From Vitreoscilla sp. (GTDB lineage Bacteria; Pseudomonadota; Gammaproteobacteria; Burkholderiales; Neisseriaceae), in assembly GCA_030150505.1 (NCBI GenBank), contig JASLFS010000036.1, forward strand, positions 1 to 17,156: 17,156 bases of DNA. Reading direction: 5' to 3'. Below, in pieces: positions 1-5,992 of this stretch (positions within the stretch are counted from its first letter, which is position 1; every line of letters starts with the position of its first letter). The notes under the pieces were generated by a model. It had not been told where the DNA came from. It did no database searches and was given only the letters and a program-made list of their open reading frames with translations. Both the position numbers and the translations under genes were made by a program.

Positions 1-83
1 TGTCAAATGCTGCTTTGCGTACCATCGATAAAGTAGGCATTGATGTCGTTTTGGCTGATTTGCGTGCACGCGGCGAAGCTTAA
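1..83 (+). CDS. rpmB: 50S ribosomal protein L28, C-terminal part
   Basis: The window opens inside this gene. Reading in frame from base 3 gives 26 residues ending LADLRARGEA and a TAA stop at 81-83. This matches the C-terminus of bacterial L28, which ends in a VLAELRARGE-type sequence, and rpmG follows 35 bp downstream as in the usual rpmB-rpmG pair. L28 is a structural protein of the large ribosomal subunit. Only the last third is present, so start and upstream control cannot be judged. Confidence 0.9.
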   Translation, partial: SNAALRTIDKVGIDVVLADLRARGEA

Positions 84-118
84 TATTGTTGATTTAAAGA
101 TTATTAAGGACTAGAGCA

Positions 119-274
119 ATGCGCGATAAAATCAAACTAGAATCATCTGCTGGTACAGGTCATTTCTATACCACAACCAAAAACAAACGCACAATGCCTG
201 GCAAACTAGAGATCAAAAAATTTGATCCTGTTGCTCGTAAGCATGTGATGTATAAAGAAACTAAATTGAAATAA
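119..274 (+). CDS. rpmG: 50S ribosomal protein L33
   Basis: This 51-residue protein starts MRDKIKLESSAG and ends YKETKLK, the normal length and sequence of a betaproteobacterial L33. It is a small protein of the large ribosomal subunit. The ATG at 119 is preceded by AAGGA (106-110) at good spacing. There is no CXXC pair, so this is the zinc-independent (C-) form. It sits 35 bp after rpmB and is followed within 25 bp by a strong terminator, so rpmB-rpmG end one transcript here. Confidence 0.95.
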   Translation: MRDKIKLESSAGTGHFYTTTKNKRTMPGKLEIKKFDPVARKHVMYKETKLK

Positions 275-297
275 TATTTCAATTTGCTTCTTATTAT

Positions 298-329
298 AAA
301 AAAGCCTTTACGCTAGTAAAGGCTTTTTT
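298..329 (+). terminator. Intrinsic terminator after rpmG
   Basis: GCCTTTAC (304-311) and GTAAAGGC (316-323) form a perfect 8-bp stem with the tetraloop GCTA. The stem is extended by six A-T pairs and ends in a T-run on the plus strand. The symmetric A/T flanks mean it could also stop the minus-strand gene that ends at 398. Confidence 0.92.
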
Positions 330-397
330 ATTATCCTACTTTTTCATTTTAAAATACCCACCAAATCTTAACCATTTCCCCCACTACCAAACCAAGT

Positions 398-658
398 TCA
401 TACTTTCATACAGATTACTTTTCTCATCGGTTTACGGCTAATTAAAAACCATCTATTGGGTATATTAAGCAACAAAGCAACAGGATTAATAACTCGATGC
501 AATACTTTTAAATTCAAATGCAGCCACCAATCCAACTTATATCTAGCCGCAATCGCCATCTCTCCCCCATCATTCCCACAATAAACAGGACAAGATAAAA
601 CCCAACCTTTGTGAGTAAAACCCACTTCTTGATTTTTTAATAACATCCCTCTAGACAT
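398..658 (-). CDS. Small hypothetical protein, possibly iron-regulated
   Basis: I do not recognise a named family with certainty. The 86-residue product starts MSRGMLLKNQEVGF. It has a W- and C-containing stretch (WVLSCPVYCGNDGGEMAIAA, residues 19-38), then a hydrophobic segment (about 44-66) that could associate with a membrane, and a basic C-terminus. The composition looks protein-like, and the two cysteines in CPVYC are notable. A weak AAGAG lies upstream of the ATG at 656-658. The gene is transcribed toward the rpmG terminator hairpin, which may also serve it. A predicted -10 and a Fur-like box lie 33-69 bp upstream. The reading is moderate because the gene is short and has no assigned function. 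Confidence 0.5.
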   Translation of the reverse strand: MSRGMLLKNQEVGFTHKGWVLSCPVYCGNDGGEMAIAARYKLDWWLHLNLKVLHRVINPVALLLNIPNRWFLISRKPMRKVICMKV

Positions 659-690
659 TTAAGCACTCTTATTATCATTAATTTCATCAC

Positions 691-727
691 ATTATAACAT
701 TTATAATTTAAATGATAATCATTTTTA
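691..727 (-). promoter_or_regulatory. Predicted promoter with Fur-like operator
   Basis: On the minus strand a perfect -10 TATAAT (691-696) lies 16 bp from a weak -35 TTATCA (713-718). The -35 overlaps TGATAATCATTTTTA (713-727), which matches 13 of 15 positions of the Fur 7-1-7 consensus TGATAATNATTATCA. A further TGATAAT half-site lies on the minus strand at 671-677, inside the predicted leader of the 86-residue gene. Overlap of a Fur box with the -35 is the usual arrangement for iron-dependent repression. AT-richness makes chance matches easier here. Confidence 0.45.
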
Positions 728-743
728 TTATCTTATTAAGCAT

Positions 744-775
744 AAAAAAAGACTTCCCACACCTTCAGGAAGCCT
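744..775 (-). terminator. Terminator of alr, containing an uptake-sequence-like 12-mer
   Basis: In the direction of alr, GGCTTCC (complement of 768-774) pairs with GGAAGTC (complement of 751-757), a 7-bp stem with one G-T wobble. It is followed by a run of seven T (complement of 744-750). The upstream arm and part of the loop read AGGCTTCCTGAA (complement of 764-775), which resembles Neisseriaceae DNA uptake sequences. Confidence 0.75.
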
Positions 776-800
776 ATCAAAGTAATACACGACTTTTTTG

Positions 801-1859
801 TTATTTTAAATATTCAAATTTTGCACGTTTAATATTGCACAACAACTCATATGAAATAGTACCAGCCATAGCAGCAACATCATCAATTGAAACATTGTCG
901 CCCCACAACTCAACATGACTACCAATGCCTTGCTCAGCTCTATTGAGCTCAATGGTCATCATATCCATCGAAACCCGACCAGCTACACGACTTTTCACAC
1001 CATCAATAAAAATCGGACTATCATTCGAAGCCAAACGAGGATAACCATCAGCATAACCGCAAGCCATTAAACCAATACGCGTTGGCTGCTCTGTTTTAAA
1101 AATAGAACCATAACCCACTACTTCGTTCGCACCTAATTCACGCACACCAAATACTTTGGTTTCCAACTGCATAACTGGTTTCAAATGTTTATCAGGCGTA
1201 GCAAATGGCGACAAACCATACAATGCCAAACCAATACGCGCCCAATCACGATGCGCAGCTGGATGAGCCAAAATAGCAGCAGAGTTTGCCATGCTTTCCT
1301 CACCTGCCAACTGAGAACAAACAGAATCAAATGCTTCAATTTGCTCCGCAGTCATGTTGCTATCCATTTCATCGGCACGAGCAAAGTGAGTCATTTTAAC
1401 AACTCCATCCACAAACTCATTGGCAACCAAACGCTCATAAGCAGCAGCATAATCTTTAGGAAAAAAACCAGCTCTATGCATGCCAGAATCCATCTTCAAC
1501 CATACTTTTACTTTATTTTGCCAAGCATAGTCCAAAAATCCTTGTAATTGATTTTCGTTCTGAACCACAGGCCAAAGTTGGTATTCATCAACCAAAGCAT
1601 ATTCACTTAACTCGAACACACCCTCAAGCATAACGATAGGCAATTTCAAACCAGCTTTTCTTAACTGAATAGCTTCCTCTATCGTTGCAACAGCAAAACC
1701 ATCCGCAATATCTTCTAAAGCTTGAGCACATTCAATAGCGCCATGACCATAAGCATTTGCTTTCAAAACAGCCAACGCCTTTTTACCATGCATACCTTTT
1801 AACGTTAAATAATTATCGCGTAAATTATTAAGACGAATTTTTGCCACTAATGGACGCAT
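801..1859 (-). CDS. alr: Alanine racemase
   Basis: This is a PLP-dependent racemase interconverting L- and D-alanine, used for peptidoglycan D-alanine and, beside dadA, for alanine catabolism. The 352 residues match the family length. The PLP lysine is K33 in VLKANAYGHG. The catalytic tyrosine is Y250 in VVGYGSIF. The conserved WARIGLALYG block lies at 206-215 and the C-terminal barrel ends with CNIKRAKFEYL. The start is set by AAGGA about 9 bases before the ATG. It lies 85 bp downstream of dadA on the same strand, so it may act as the catabolic (DadX-like) racemase, but a terminator-like hairpin separates the two genes. No second racemase is visible in the window, so a catabolic or biosynthetic role cannot be fixed. 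Confidence 0.95.
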   Translation of the reverse strand: MRPLVAKIRLNNLRDNYLTLKGMHGKKALAVLKANAYGHGAIECAQALEDIADGFAVATIEEAIQLRKAGLKLPIVMLEGVFELSEYALVDEYQLWPVVQNENQLQGFLDYAWQNKVKVWLKMDSGMHRAGFFPKDYAAAYERLVANEFVDGVVKMTHFARADEMDSNMTAEQIEAFDSVCSQLAGEESMANSAAILAHPAAHRDWARIGLALYGLSPFATPDKHLKPVMQLETKVFGVRELGANEVVGYGSIFKTEQPTRIGLMACGYADGYPRLASNDSPIFIDGVKSRVAGRVSMDMMTIELNRAEQGIGSHVELWGDNVSIDDVAAMAGTISYELLCNIKRAKFEYLK

Positions 1860-1889
1860 TTTTAAATTCCTTATTTGATAAGCTTCACT

Positions 1890-1923
1890 AAAAAGCCGAA
1901 GAGAATACTCCTCGGCTTTTTTT
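1890..1923 (-). terminator. Hairpin between dadA and alr, terminator or attenuator
   Basis: A 9-bp stem (arms 1895-1903 and 1908-1916, one G-T wobble) has loop AATA on the plus strand. It is flanked by A5 on the left and T7 on the right, so it looks like a terminator in both directions. In the dadA-to-alr direction it lies 28 bp after the dadA stop and 35 bp before the alr start. That leaves little room for a separate alr promoter after it. Confidence 0.75.
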
Positions 1924-1944
1924 CAGTATTATTTTGAATCAGTA

Positions 1945-3231
1945 TTAACGCATTGGTACAACCAACACTTCACTGCCTTTAGCGTAACGTTGAATCGATA
2001 AGTCATCATAACGAATATCAGGTTGCTTACCGCTGATTAAATCAGACATTACTTTTGCAGAACCCAAGCTCATTGTCCAACCCAAAGTACCGTGACCAGC
2101 ATTAATTGAGAAGTTCTCAAAACGGCTACCACCCATCACAGGCGTACTATCTGGCGTCACTGGACGCAAGCCAGACCAGAAAGTTGCCTTAGCAACATCG
2201 CCACCACGAGGATATAGGTCGGTTACAACATGCTCTAAAGTTTCACGGCGTTTTTGACCCAAATGGATTTCATAACCAGACAATTCAGCCATGCCACCTA
2301 CGCGAATACGATCATCAAAGCGAGTAATCGCAACTTTATAAGTTTCATCCAAAATTGTTGAAACAGGTGCACTATCAGGATCTGTAATTGGCACAGTCAA
2401 TGAATAACCTTTAATTGGATAAATAGGCAAATCAATACCAATGGTTTCCATTAACTTACGGCTATAAGTACCCAAACAGCAAACATAATGATCAGCTGTA
2501 ATTTGCTGTCCATTTGCCCAAATTGCTTTAACTTGCTTATTATCGTGCTCGATGCGGTCAATATTGTGATTAAACAAGAATTTAACGCCAGCATCTTCAC
2601 ACATTTTCGCTAATGTCTGAGTAAACAAATGGCAATCACCTGTTTCATCATTAGGCAAACGCAAGCCACCTTTAATTTTATGTAACTCAGTTTTTAATGC
2701 TGGTTCATATTCAACACAACCTTCAGGGCTTAATACCTGATGCTCAATGCCTAACTCAGCCAACACTTTAATGTCTTTTTTAGATGCTTCAACTTCAACA
2801 TCAGAGCGGAAAATTTGCAACGTACCTAACTGACGGCCTTCATATTGAATACCAGTATCAGCACGCAATTTACGGAAATTATCGCGGCTGTATTCAGAAA
2901 TACGCAACATACGCTCTTTATTAATGGCATAACGCTCAGCACCACATTCTGCTAGCATTTTAAATAACCATTTAACTTGAAATAAACTACCATCCGGGCG
3001 GAAAATTAATGGAGAGTGCTCTTTAAACATCCACTTTAATGCTTTAGTTGGAATACCAGGAGCAGCCCAAGGAGATGCATACCCTGGAGAGATTTGACCA
3101 GCATTACCAAAACTCGTATCCATTGCAGCAGCTTCATCGCGCTCAACAACGGTAACATCGTGACCTTCTTGGCTTAAATACCATGCCGTTGTTACACCAA
3201 CAACGCCTGCACCCAAAATCACAATCTTCAT
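1945..3231 (-). CDS. dadA: D-amino acid dehydrogenase, small subunit type
   Basis: This is a membrane-associated FAD enzyme that oxidises D-alanine and other D-amino acids to 2-oxo acids plus ammonia and passes electrons to the respiratory chain. The 428 residues resemble E. coli DadA throughout. The FAD-binding GAGVVG is at residues 7-12. The conserved NAGQISPGYASPWAAPG follows, then LPNDETGDCHLFTQ, STILDETYKVAITRF and the C-terminal NAGHGTLGWTM. The ATG at 3229-3231 has GGAG at 7-base spacing. alr lies downstream on the same strand and an Lrp-type regulator is divergent upstream, as in known dad loci. Together they would convert L-alanine to D-alanine and then pyruvate. Confidence 0.96.
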   Translation of the reverse strand: MKIVILGAGVVGVTTAWYLSQEGHDVTVVERDEAAAMDTSFGNAGQISPGYASPWAAPGIPTKALKWMFKEHSPLIFRPDGSLFQVKWLFKMLAECGAERYAINKERMLRISEYSRDNFRKLRADTGIQYEGRQLGTLQIFRSDVEVEASKKDIKVLAELGIEHQVLSPEGCVEYEPALKTELHKIKGGLRLPNDETGDCHLFTQTLAKMCEDAGVKFLFNHNIDRIEHDNKQVKAIWANGQQITADHYVCCLGTYSRKLMETIGIDLPIYPIKGYSLTVPITDPDSAPVSTILDETYKVAITRFDDRIRVGGMAELSGYEIHLGQKRRETLEHVVTDLYPRGGDVAKATFWSGLRPVTPDSTPVMGGSRFENFSINAGHGTLGWTMSLGSAKVMSDLISGKQPDIRYDDLSIQRYAKGSEVLVVPMR

Positions 3232-3285
3232 TTACTCACTCCCAAATATCTCTGCCCTAAATGGCAAATTAATTTTTATTCATTT

Positions 3286-3305
3286 GCTTGTGCAACGCAA
3301 CAAGC
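3286..3305. promoter_or_regulatory. Dyad in the dadA-lrp intergenic region, possible operator
   Basis: GCTTGT (3286-3291) and ACAAGC (3300-3305) form an inverted repeat around an 8-base centre, about 55 bp upstream of dadA. A second short repeat, GCAAAT (near 3264) and ATTTGC (near 3282), lies closer to dadA. A candidate minus-strand -35 TTGACT (complement of 3312-3317) sits next to the first dyad without a good -10. Control of dadA by the divergent Lrp-type protein is an inference from gene order, and neither dyad is a clear Lrp consensus. Confidence 0.35.
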
Positions 3306-3343
3306 TGTTTCAGTCAAAAAAGTAAGTTTAATTGTTTTCTTAT

Positions 3344-3372
3344 AGTGAATTCCACCAAAATTACGGTATAAT
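3344..3372 (+). promoter_or_regulatory. Predicted promoter of the lrp-type regulator
   Basis: A perfect TATAAT lies at 3367-3372, 48 bp upstream of the regulator start. The -35 at 17-bp spacing (AGTGAA, 3344-3349) is poor, which would fit a promoter needing an activator or autoregulation. The call rests on the -10 alone. Confidence 0.45.
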
Positions 3373-3420
3373 TTTAGTAAATTTCTTTAAAAATAATCAA
3401 AAAAATAGGATTTATCTAGA

Positions 3421-3885
3421 ATGAAACACTTAGACAAAATTGACATGAAAATTCTCACTATTTTGCAAAAAAATGCTCGTATCAGCATGACTGAATTAGC
3501 CGAACAAGTAGGCCTATCAACCACCCCGGTAACCGAACGCGTTAAACGCCTAGAACGAGAACAAATTATCACTGGTTATTTCACTCGCATTAACCCACAT
3601 AAAGTTAACCAAGGTTTATTGGTTTTTGTGGAAATAAAATTGCGTTCCAAATCAGGCAATATTTTTGATGAATTTCGCCGCGAAGTCATGCAGATACCGC
3701 AAATATTAGAATGCCACTTAGTCTCTGGTGAATATGATTACTTAATCAAAGCAAGATTACCCGATATGCATGCTTATCGTGATATGCTGGGTAGCATTCT
3801 TTTACAACTACCCGCAGCAGCAGAAAGTAGAAGTTATGTTGTGATGGAAGAAGTAAAAGAAGCAATGATACTAGACTTAAATTAA
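3421..3885 (+). CDS. Lrp/AsnC family transcriptional regulator
   Basis: The 154 residues have the family's normal length and two-domain build. The N-terminal winged helix-turn-helix (about residues 4-52) contains LDKIDMKILTILQKNARISM and LAEQVGLSTTPVTERVKRLE. The C-terminal RAM (ligand-binding) domain (about 64-148) contains ECHLVSGEYDYLIKARLPDM. Such proteins bind DNA as dimers to octamers and respond to amino acids. Divergent placement from dadA-alr suggests control of D/L-alanine catabolism, like DadR or Lrp, which is an inference from position. AGGA lies 10 bases before the ATG. The next gene starts 24 bp downstream and could be cotranscribed. Confidence 0.93.
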   Translation: MKHLDKIDMKILTILQKNARISMTELAEQVGLSTTPVTERVKRLEREQIITGYFTRINPHKVNQGLLVFVEIKLRSKSGNIFDEFRREVMQIPQILECHLVSGEYDYLIKARLPDMHAYRDMLGSILLQLPAAAESRSYVVMEEVKEAMILDLN

Positions 3886-3909
3886 TACAGATAATAATAA
3901 GGATAACCA

Positions 3910-4674
3910 TTGAATACTCAACCATACTGCCTACCCTTAGTCGGTCAATTAAACTGCCGAGACTTAAACCAATACACCAACCAACATGGGCAAAAAATAC
4001 GCCCCAATACTCTATTGCGCTCTGGCCAATTACACACATTAACCCAGCAAGATATCAAAACCTTATCCGCAATAAACATCAAACATATCATCGACTTTAG
4101 AACTACCTCAGAAACCCAATCGCAGCCTAATTTAGTAATATCCAATACCACGCACACACAAAACCTACCCATCAATGCAGGCAACATCAACATCAGCAAC
4201 TTAAAAGATTTAATTATTCAGGCTGATATTGCCGCTATTGAGCAATTTTTCTTTCATTTGTATGATGAGTTGGCCTTAAATACCATCAGCCAATATCAAG
4301 CCTTTTTTCATGCGTTACAAGAATTAGAGGATGGCGCCTTATTGTTTCACTGCACCGCAGGAAAAGACCGAACAGGTTTAGCCACTTACCTACTATTACA
4401 CGCTCTGGATTTTGACCAAGAAATCATTATGGCCGATTATCTATTTAGCAATCAAAATACAACGTCAACCAAGCAAGCGATACTGAATTTACTACCATTG
4501 CAAACCAGTCAACAAATGCAATCATTGGATTGTATTTTATCTGTTCAAAAAAACTATCTACTTCATGCAATAGCACAAATTGAAAAACAATATTTATCAA
4601 TTAACCACTTCATTAGCAACACTTTAAATGTCAATATAGACCATCTCAAAAAACAATTTTTAATCAATGCATAA
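3910..4674 (+). CDS. Tyrosine phosphatase, MptpB-like dual-specificity type
   Basis: The 254 residues carry the PTP signature CX5R in HCTAGKDRTG (C148 nucleophile, R154 phosphate-binding). Upstream are NCRDLNQY and RPNTLLRSGQLHTLT, typical of the MptpB/LipA-like Y_phosphatase3 family, and IDFRT (residues 62-66). These enzymes act on phosphotyrosine, and some on phosphoserine/threonine or phosphoinositides. The true substrate is unknown. No signal peptide is visible, so it is probably cytoplasmic. The start is a TTG at 3910 chosen because AAGGA (3899-3903) is 6 bases upstream and conserved residues begin soon after. It lies 24 bp after the Lrp-type gene, suggesting cotranscription. Confidence 0.88.
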   Translation: MNTQPYCLPLVGQLNCRDLNQYTNQHGQKIRPNTLLRSGQLHTLTQQDIKTLSAINIKHIIDFRTTSETQSQPNLVISNTTHTQNLPINAGNINISNLKDLIIQADIAAIEQFFFHLYDELALNTISQYQAFFHALQELEDGALLFHCTAGKDRTGLATYLLLHALDFDQEIIMADYLFSNQNTTSTKQAILNLLPLQTSQQMQSLDCILSVQKNYLLHAIAQIEKQYLSINHFISNTLNVNIDHLKKQFLINA

Positions 4675-4710
4675 TAAAAAAACCAACCAATCAAAAATGA
4701 TTAGTTGGTT
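4674..4710 (-). terminator. Terminator for the minus-strand CMD-family gene
   Basis: Arms 4681-4693 and 4698-4710 form a 13-bp stem with one mismatch and an AAAA loop. On the minus strand the stem is followed by a run of seven T (complement of 4674-4680), so it mainly stops the gene at 4792-5136. It lies between convergent genes and may help stop the phosphatase transcript, although the T-run on that side is poor. Confidence 0.75.
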
Positions 4711-4791
4711 AAATTCATTTTGCTATTGATCTTCACTAAAACAAATTGCAACCATGTGTTAATGAAAAATAGCCAACACTATTTTTAAAAA

Positions 4792-5136
4792 TTATGCTTT
4801 TGCTGAAAACTCTTTGAACGCTTCCATTGCATTAGTTGCATACATCAAAGATGGACCACCGCCCATCATCACAGCAACGGCAAGCAACTCTTCCAATTCT
4901 TCCTGCGTCATGCCCAAACGAACCAACGCTTGCGTATGAAAACCAATACAAGCATCACAACGACCAGCAATGCCAATTGCCAACGCAATCAACTCTTTGG
5001 TTTTAGCATCTAAAACACCCGGCTTTAACGCCGCACCAGCCAAACCAGAGAAACCTTTCATTAAATCAGGTGAACTTTGTTTTAACTCGCCCAAGTTTTT
5101 TGAAATTTGTTGTGTTAGTTCTGTAAATTTACTCAT
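4792..5136 (-). CDS. Carboxymuconolactone decarboxylase (AhpD-like) family protein
   Basis: The 114 residues form a single CMD domain. The active-site-like motif RCDACIGFH (C60, C63, H67) has the CXXC plus histidine arrangement of AhpD-type peroxidase partners. The segment LDAKTKELIALAIGIAG before it, and the helical GMTQEELEELLAVAVMMGGGPSLMYA after it, are typical of the family. A redox role (peroxide reduction or thiol exchange) is more likely than decarboxylation because of the CXXC. AAGGG lies 8 bases before the ATG. The gene diverges from a DsrE-like gene across a short repeat-rich region. The substrate and electron donor are unknown. Confidence 0.9.
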   Translation of the reverse strand: MSKFTELTQQISKNLGELKQSSPDLMKGFSGLAGAALKPGVLDAKTKELIALAIGIAGRCDACIGFHTQALVRLGMTQEELEELLAVAVMMGGGPSLMYATNAMEAFKEFSAKA

Positions 5137-5199
5137 TAAAACGACCCTTAATATGAATTATTCATGACAAACTATTGCCAGACAACTTTTAAACTTATA

Positions 5200-5249
5200 A
5201 TATTAGCTTAATATAATTTAGCCTAATCTAAATTAGTAATTGCTAATAT
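5200..5249. promoter_or_regulatory. Inverted repeats in the divergent CMD/DsrE promoter region
   Basis: This AT-rich stretch separates two divergent genes. ATATTAGC (5200-5207) is repeated in inverse orientation as GCTAATAT (5242-5249). Between them is a smaller palindrome, CTAAT-CTAA-ATTAG (5223-5236). TAATATAAT-like words provide -10 candidates on both strands. One regulator binding here could control both genes, but I cannot assign a regulator family. Confidence 0.4.
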
Positions 5250-5285
5250 AATTCACATGATAATAACTTGTCAATAGGAACTGCT

Positions 5286-5657
5286 ATGAAGCTAACCGAT
5301 TTTGTTTGTACTTTATTCACGGATCAAAATGACCCAGCCAAACTAACCGTTGCATTAACCATGTCCGTACAAGCTTTAAAAAAAGGACATAGCGCAACCA
5401 TTATTTTTTTAGTAGATGCAGTTCACCTAGGTCATCAAGACTGTCAATTAACAGCAGATGTTGGAATGCCATTTTTACCAACCCATCAACTGATGGATGA
5501 ATTTATAGCATTAGGCGGACAAATTGCAGTGTGCAAATCGTGCATTGAACACAATAATATTGCTTTAGAAGAAATTAATTCTGATTATGTAATCATCACA
5601 GCCAATGATGTTATTGATTTACTCATGAATGCAAAAGGCTCACTACAAACCTCTTAA
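5286..5657 (+). CDS. DsrE/DsrF-like family protein
   Basis: The 123-residue product starts MKLTDFVCTLFTDQ and shows the DsrE fold pattern. It has an N-terminal strand, the helix AKLTVALTMSVQALKKGH, the strand SATIIFLVDAVHL, and a late cysteine pair in AVCKSCIEHN (C83, C86) where sulfur-relay members hold their reactive cysteine. DsrE-like proteins carry or transfer persulfide sulfur, but many relatives have unknown roles. The ATG at 5286 is preferred because AGGAA (5276-5280) is 5 bases upstream. An in-frame TTG at 5268 lacks such a site. Pairing with a divergent CXXC protein hints at a thiol or sulfur redox role, which is an inference. A terminator follows. Confidence 0.82.
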   Translation: MKLTDFVCTLFTDQNDPAKLTVALTMSVQALKKGHSATIIFLVDAVHLGHQDCQLTADVGMPFLPTHQLMDEFIALGGQIAVCKSCIEHNNIALEEINSDYVIITANDVIDLLMNAKGSLQTS

Positions 5658-5668
5658 AGCGTCACTTT

Positions 5669-5709
5669 AAAATTGGATAGGGATTCTAAAACAACCTTAT
5701 CCAATTTTT
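5669..5709 (+). terminator. Intrinsic terminator after the DsrE-like gene
   Basis: Arms 5669-5682 and 5695-5708 form a 14-bp stem (one G-T wobble) closing a 12-base loop, with a T5 tract at its end (5705-5709). It begins 11 bp after the stop codon. Confidence 0.85.
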
Positions 5710-5799
5710 AATCACCCCTTTATTTTTTAAATAAAATACCCTCTTATAGCAATCTCATTATTTACCATTTACCCAAATCAATATTCATTTCTTTTAGGC

Positions 5800-5892
5800 A
5801 AAAAAAATGCGCACATTCTAAAATGTGCGCCAAGTCTACAAAGGAGAAATAGAGGAGAAACTGTTAAGCAGTCATTGCAACTACTCAACAGT
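5800..5892 (-). ncRNA. Predicted sRNA, copy A of a tandem sibling pair
   Basis: Read on the minus strand, the predicted transcript of about 93 nt starts near 5892, five bases past a CATAAT -10. The 5' stem-loop has 13 continuous pairs (arms 5880-5892 and 5860-5872, two G-U wobbles) and the 7-nt loop UGCAAUG. A 29-nt unpaired pyrimidine-rich linker (5831-5859) follows, containing UUCUCCU and UUUCUCCU, both complementary to Shine-Dalgarno sequences. The 3' end is a terminator: a perfect 9-bp GC-rich stem (5809-5817 with 5822-5830, minus-strand loop UUAG) followed by eight T. The plan suits a trans-acting, Hfq-type sRNA blocking ribosome binding sites, like NmsRA/NmsRB of Neisseria. Homology to those is inferred from architecture only. 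Confidence 0.85.
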
Positions 5893-5896
5893 TGCT

Positions 5897-5925
5897 ATTA
5901 TGCCAATCTTCAAAATAAAGGTCAA
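5897..5925 (-). promoter_or_regulatory. Sigma70 promoter of sRNA copy A
   Basis: On the minus strand, -35 TTGACC (complement of 5920-5925) and -10 CATAAT (complement of 5897-5902) are separated by exactly 17 bp. Each hexamer differs from consensus at one position. No start codon follows, which supports a non-coding transcript. Confidence 0.85.
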
Positions 5926-5978
5926 CCTCTTTTGTTCACTTTTTTTCTAAATAACCCAAAATCAACATCAAAAACACT

Positions 5979-5992
5979 ATGACCTAGATCAA
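5979..5992. promoter_or_regulatory. FNR/ANR-like box upstream of sRNA copy A
   Basis: On the minus strand the site reads TTGATCTAGGTCAT. The FNR consensus is TTGAT-N4-ATCAA and the ANR form allows GTCAA in the right half, so the match is close but imperfect. Its centre lies about 93 bp upstream of the predicted start of sRNA A, near a spacing at which class I FNR sites can act. No equivalent was seen at the same distance from copy B. Confidence 0.35.

Noticed and set aside
712..918. Plus-strand open frame over the alr terminator and 3' end
   Set aside because: It overlaps the Fur-like box, the alr terminator and antisense alr sequence. It has no ribosome binding site and no recognisable protein features.
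3341..3353. TATAGTGAATTCC resembling the end of a neisserial Correia element (TATAGTGGATT)
   Set aside because: Only a short partial match. No second inverted terminus or element of about 100-150 bp follows.
4209..4226. ATTCAGGCTGA in the phosphatase gene as another uptake-like word
   Set aside because: Only about nine of twelve positions fit and it lies in coding sequence with no hairpin.
5268..5285. Upstream TTG start for the DsrE-like gene
   Set aside because: The ATG at 5286 has AGGAA five bases upstream and gives the family's normal N-terminus. The TTG has no ribosome binding site.
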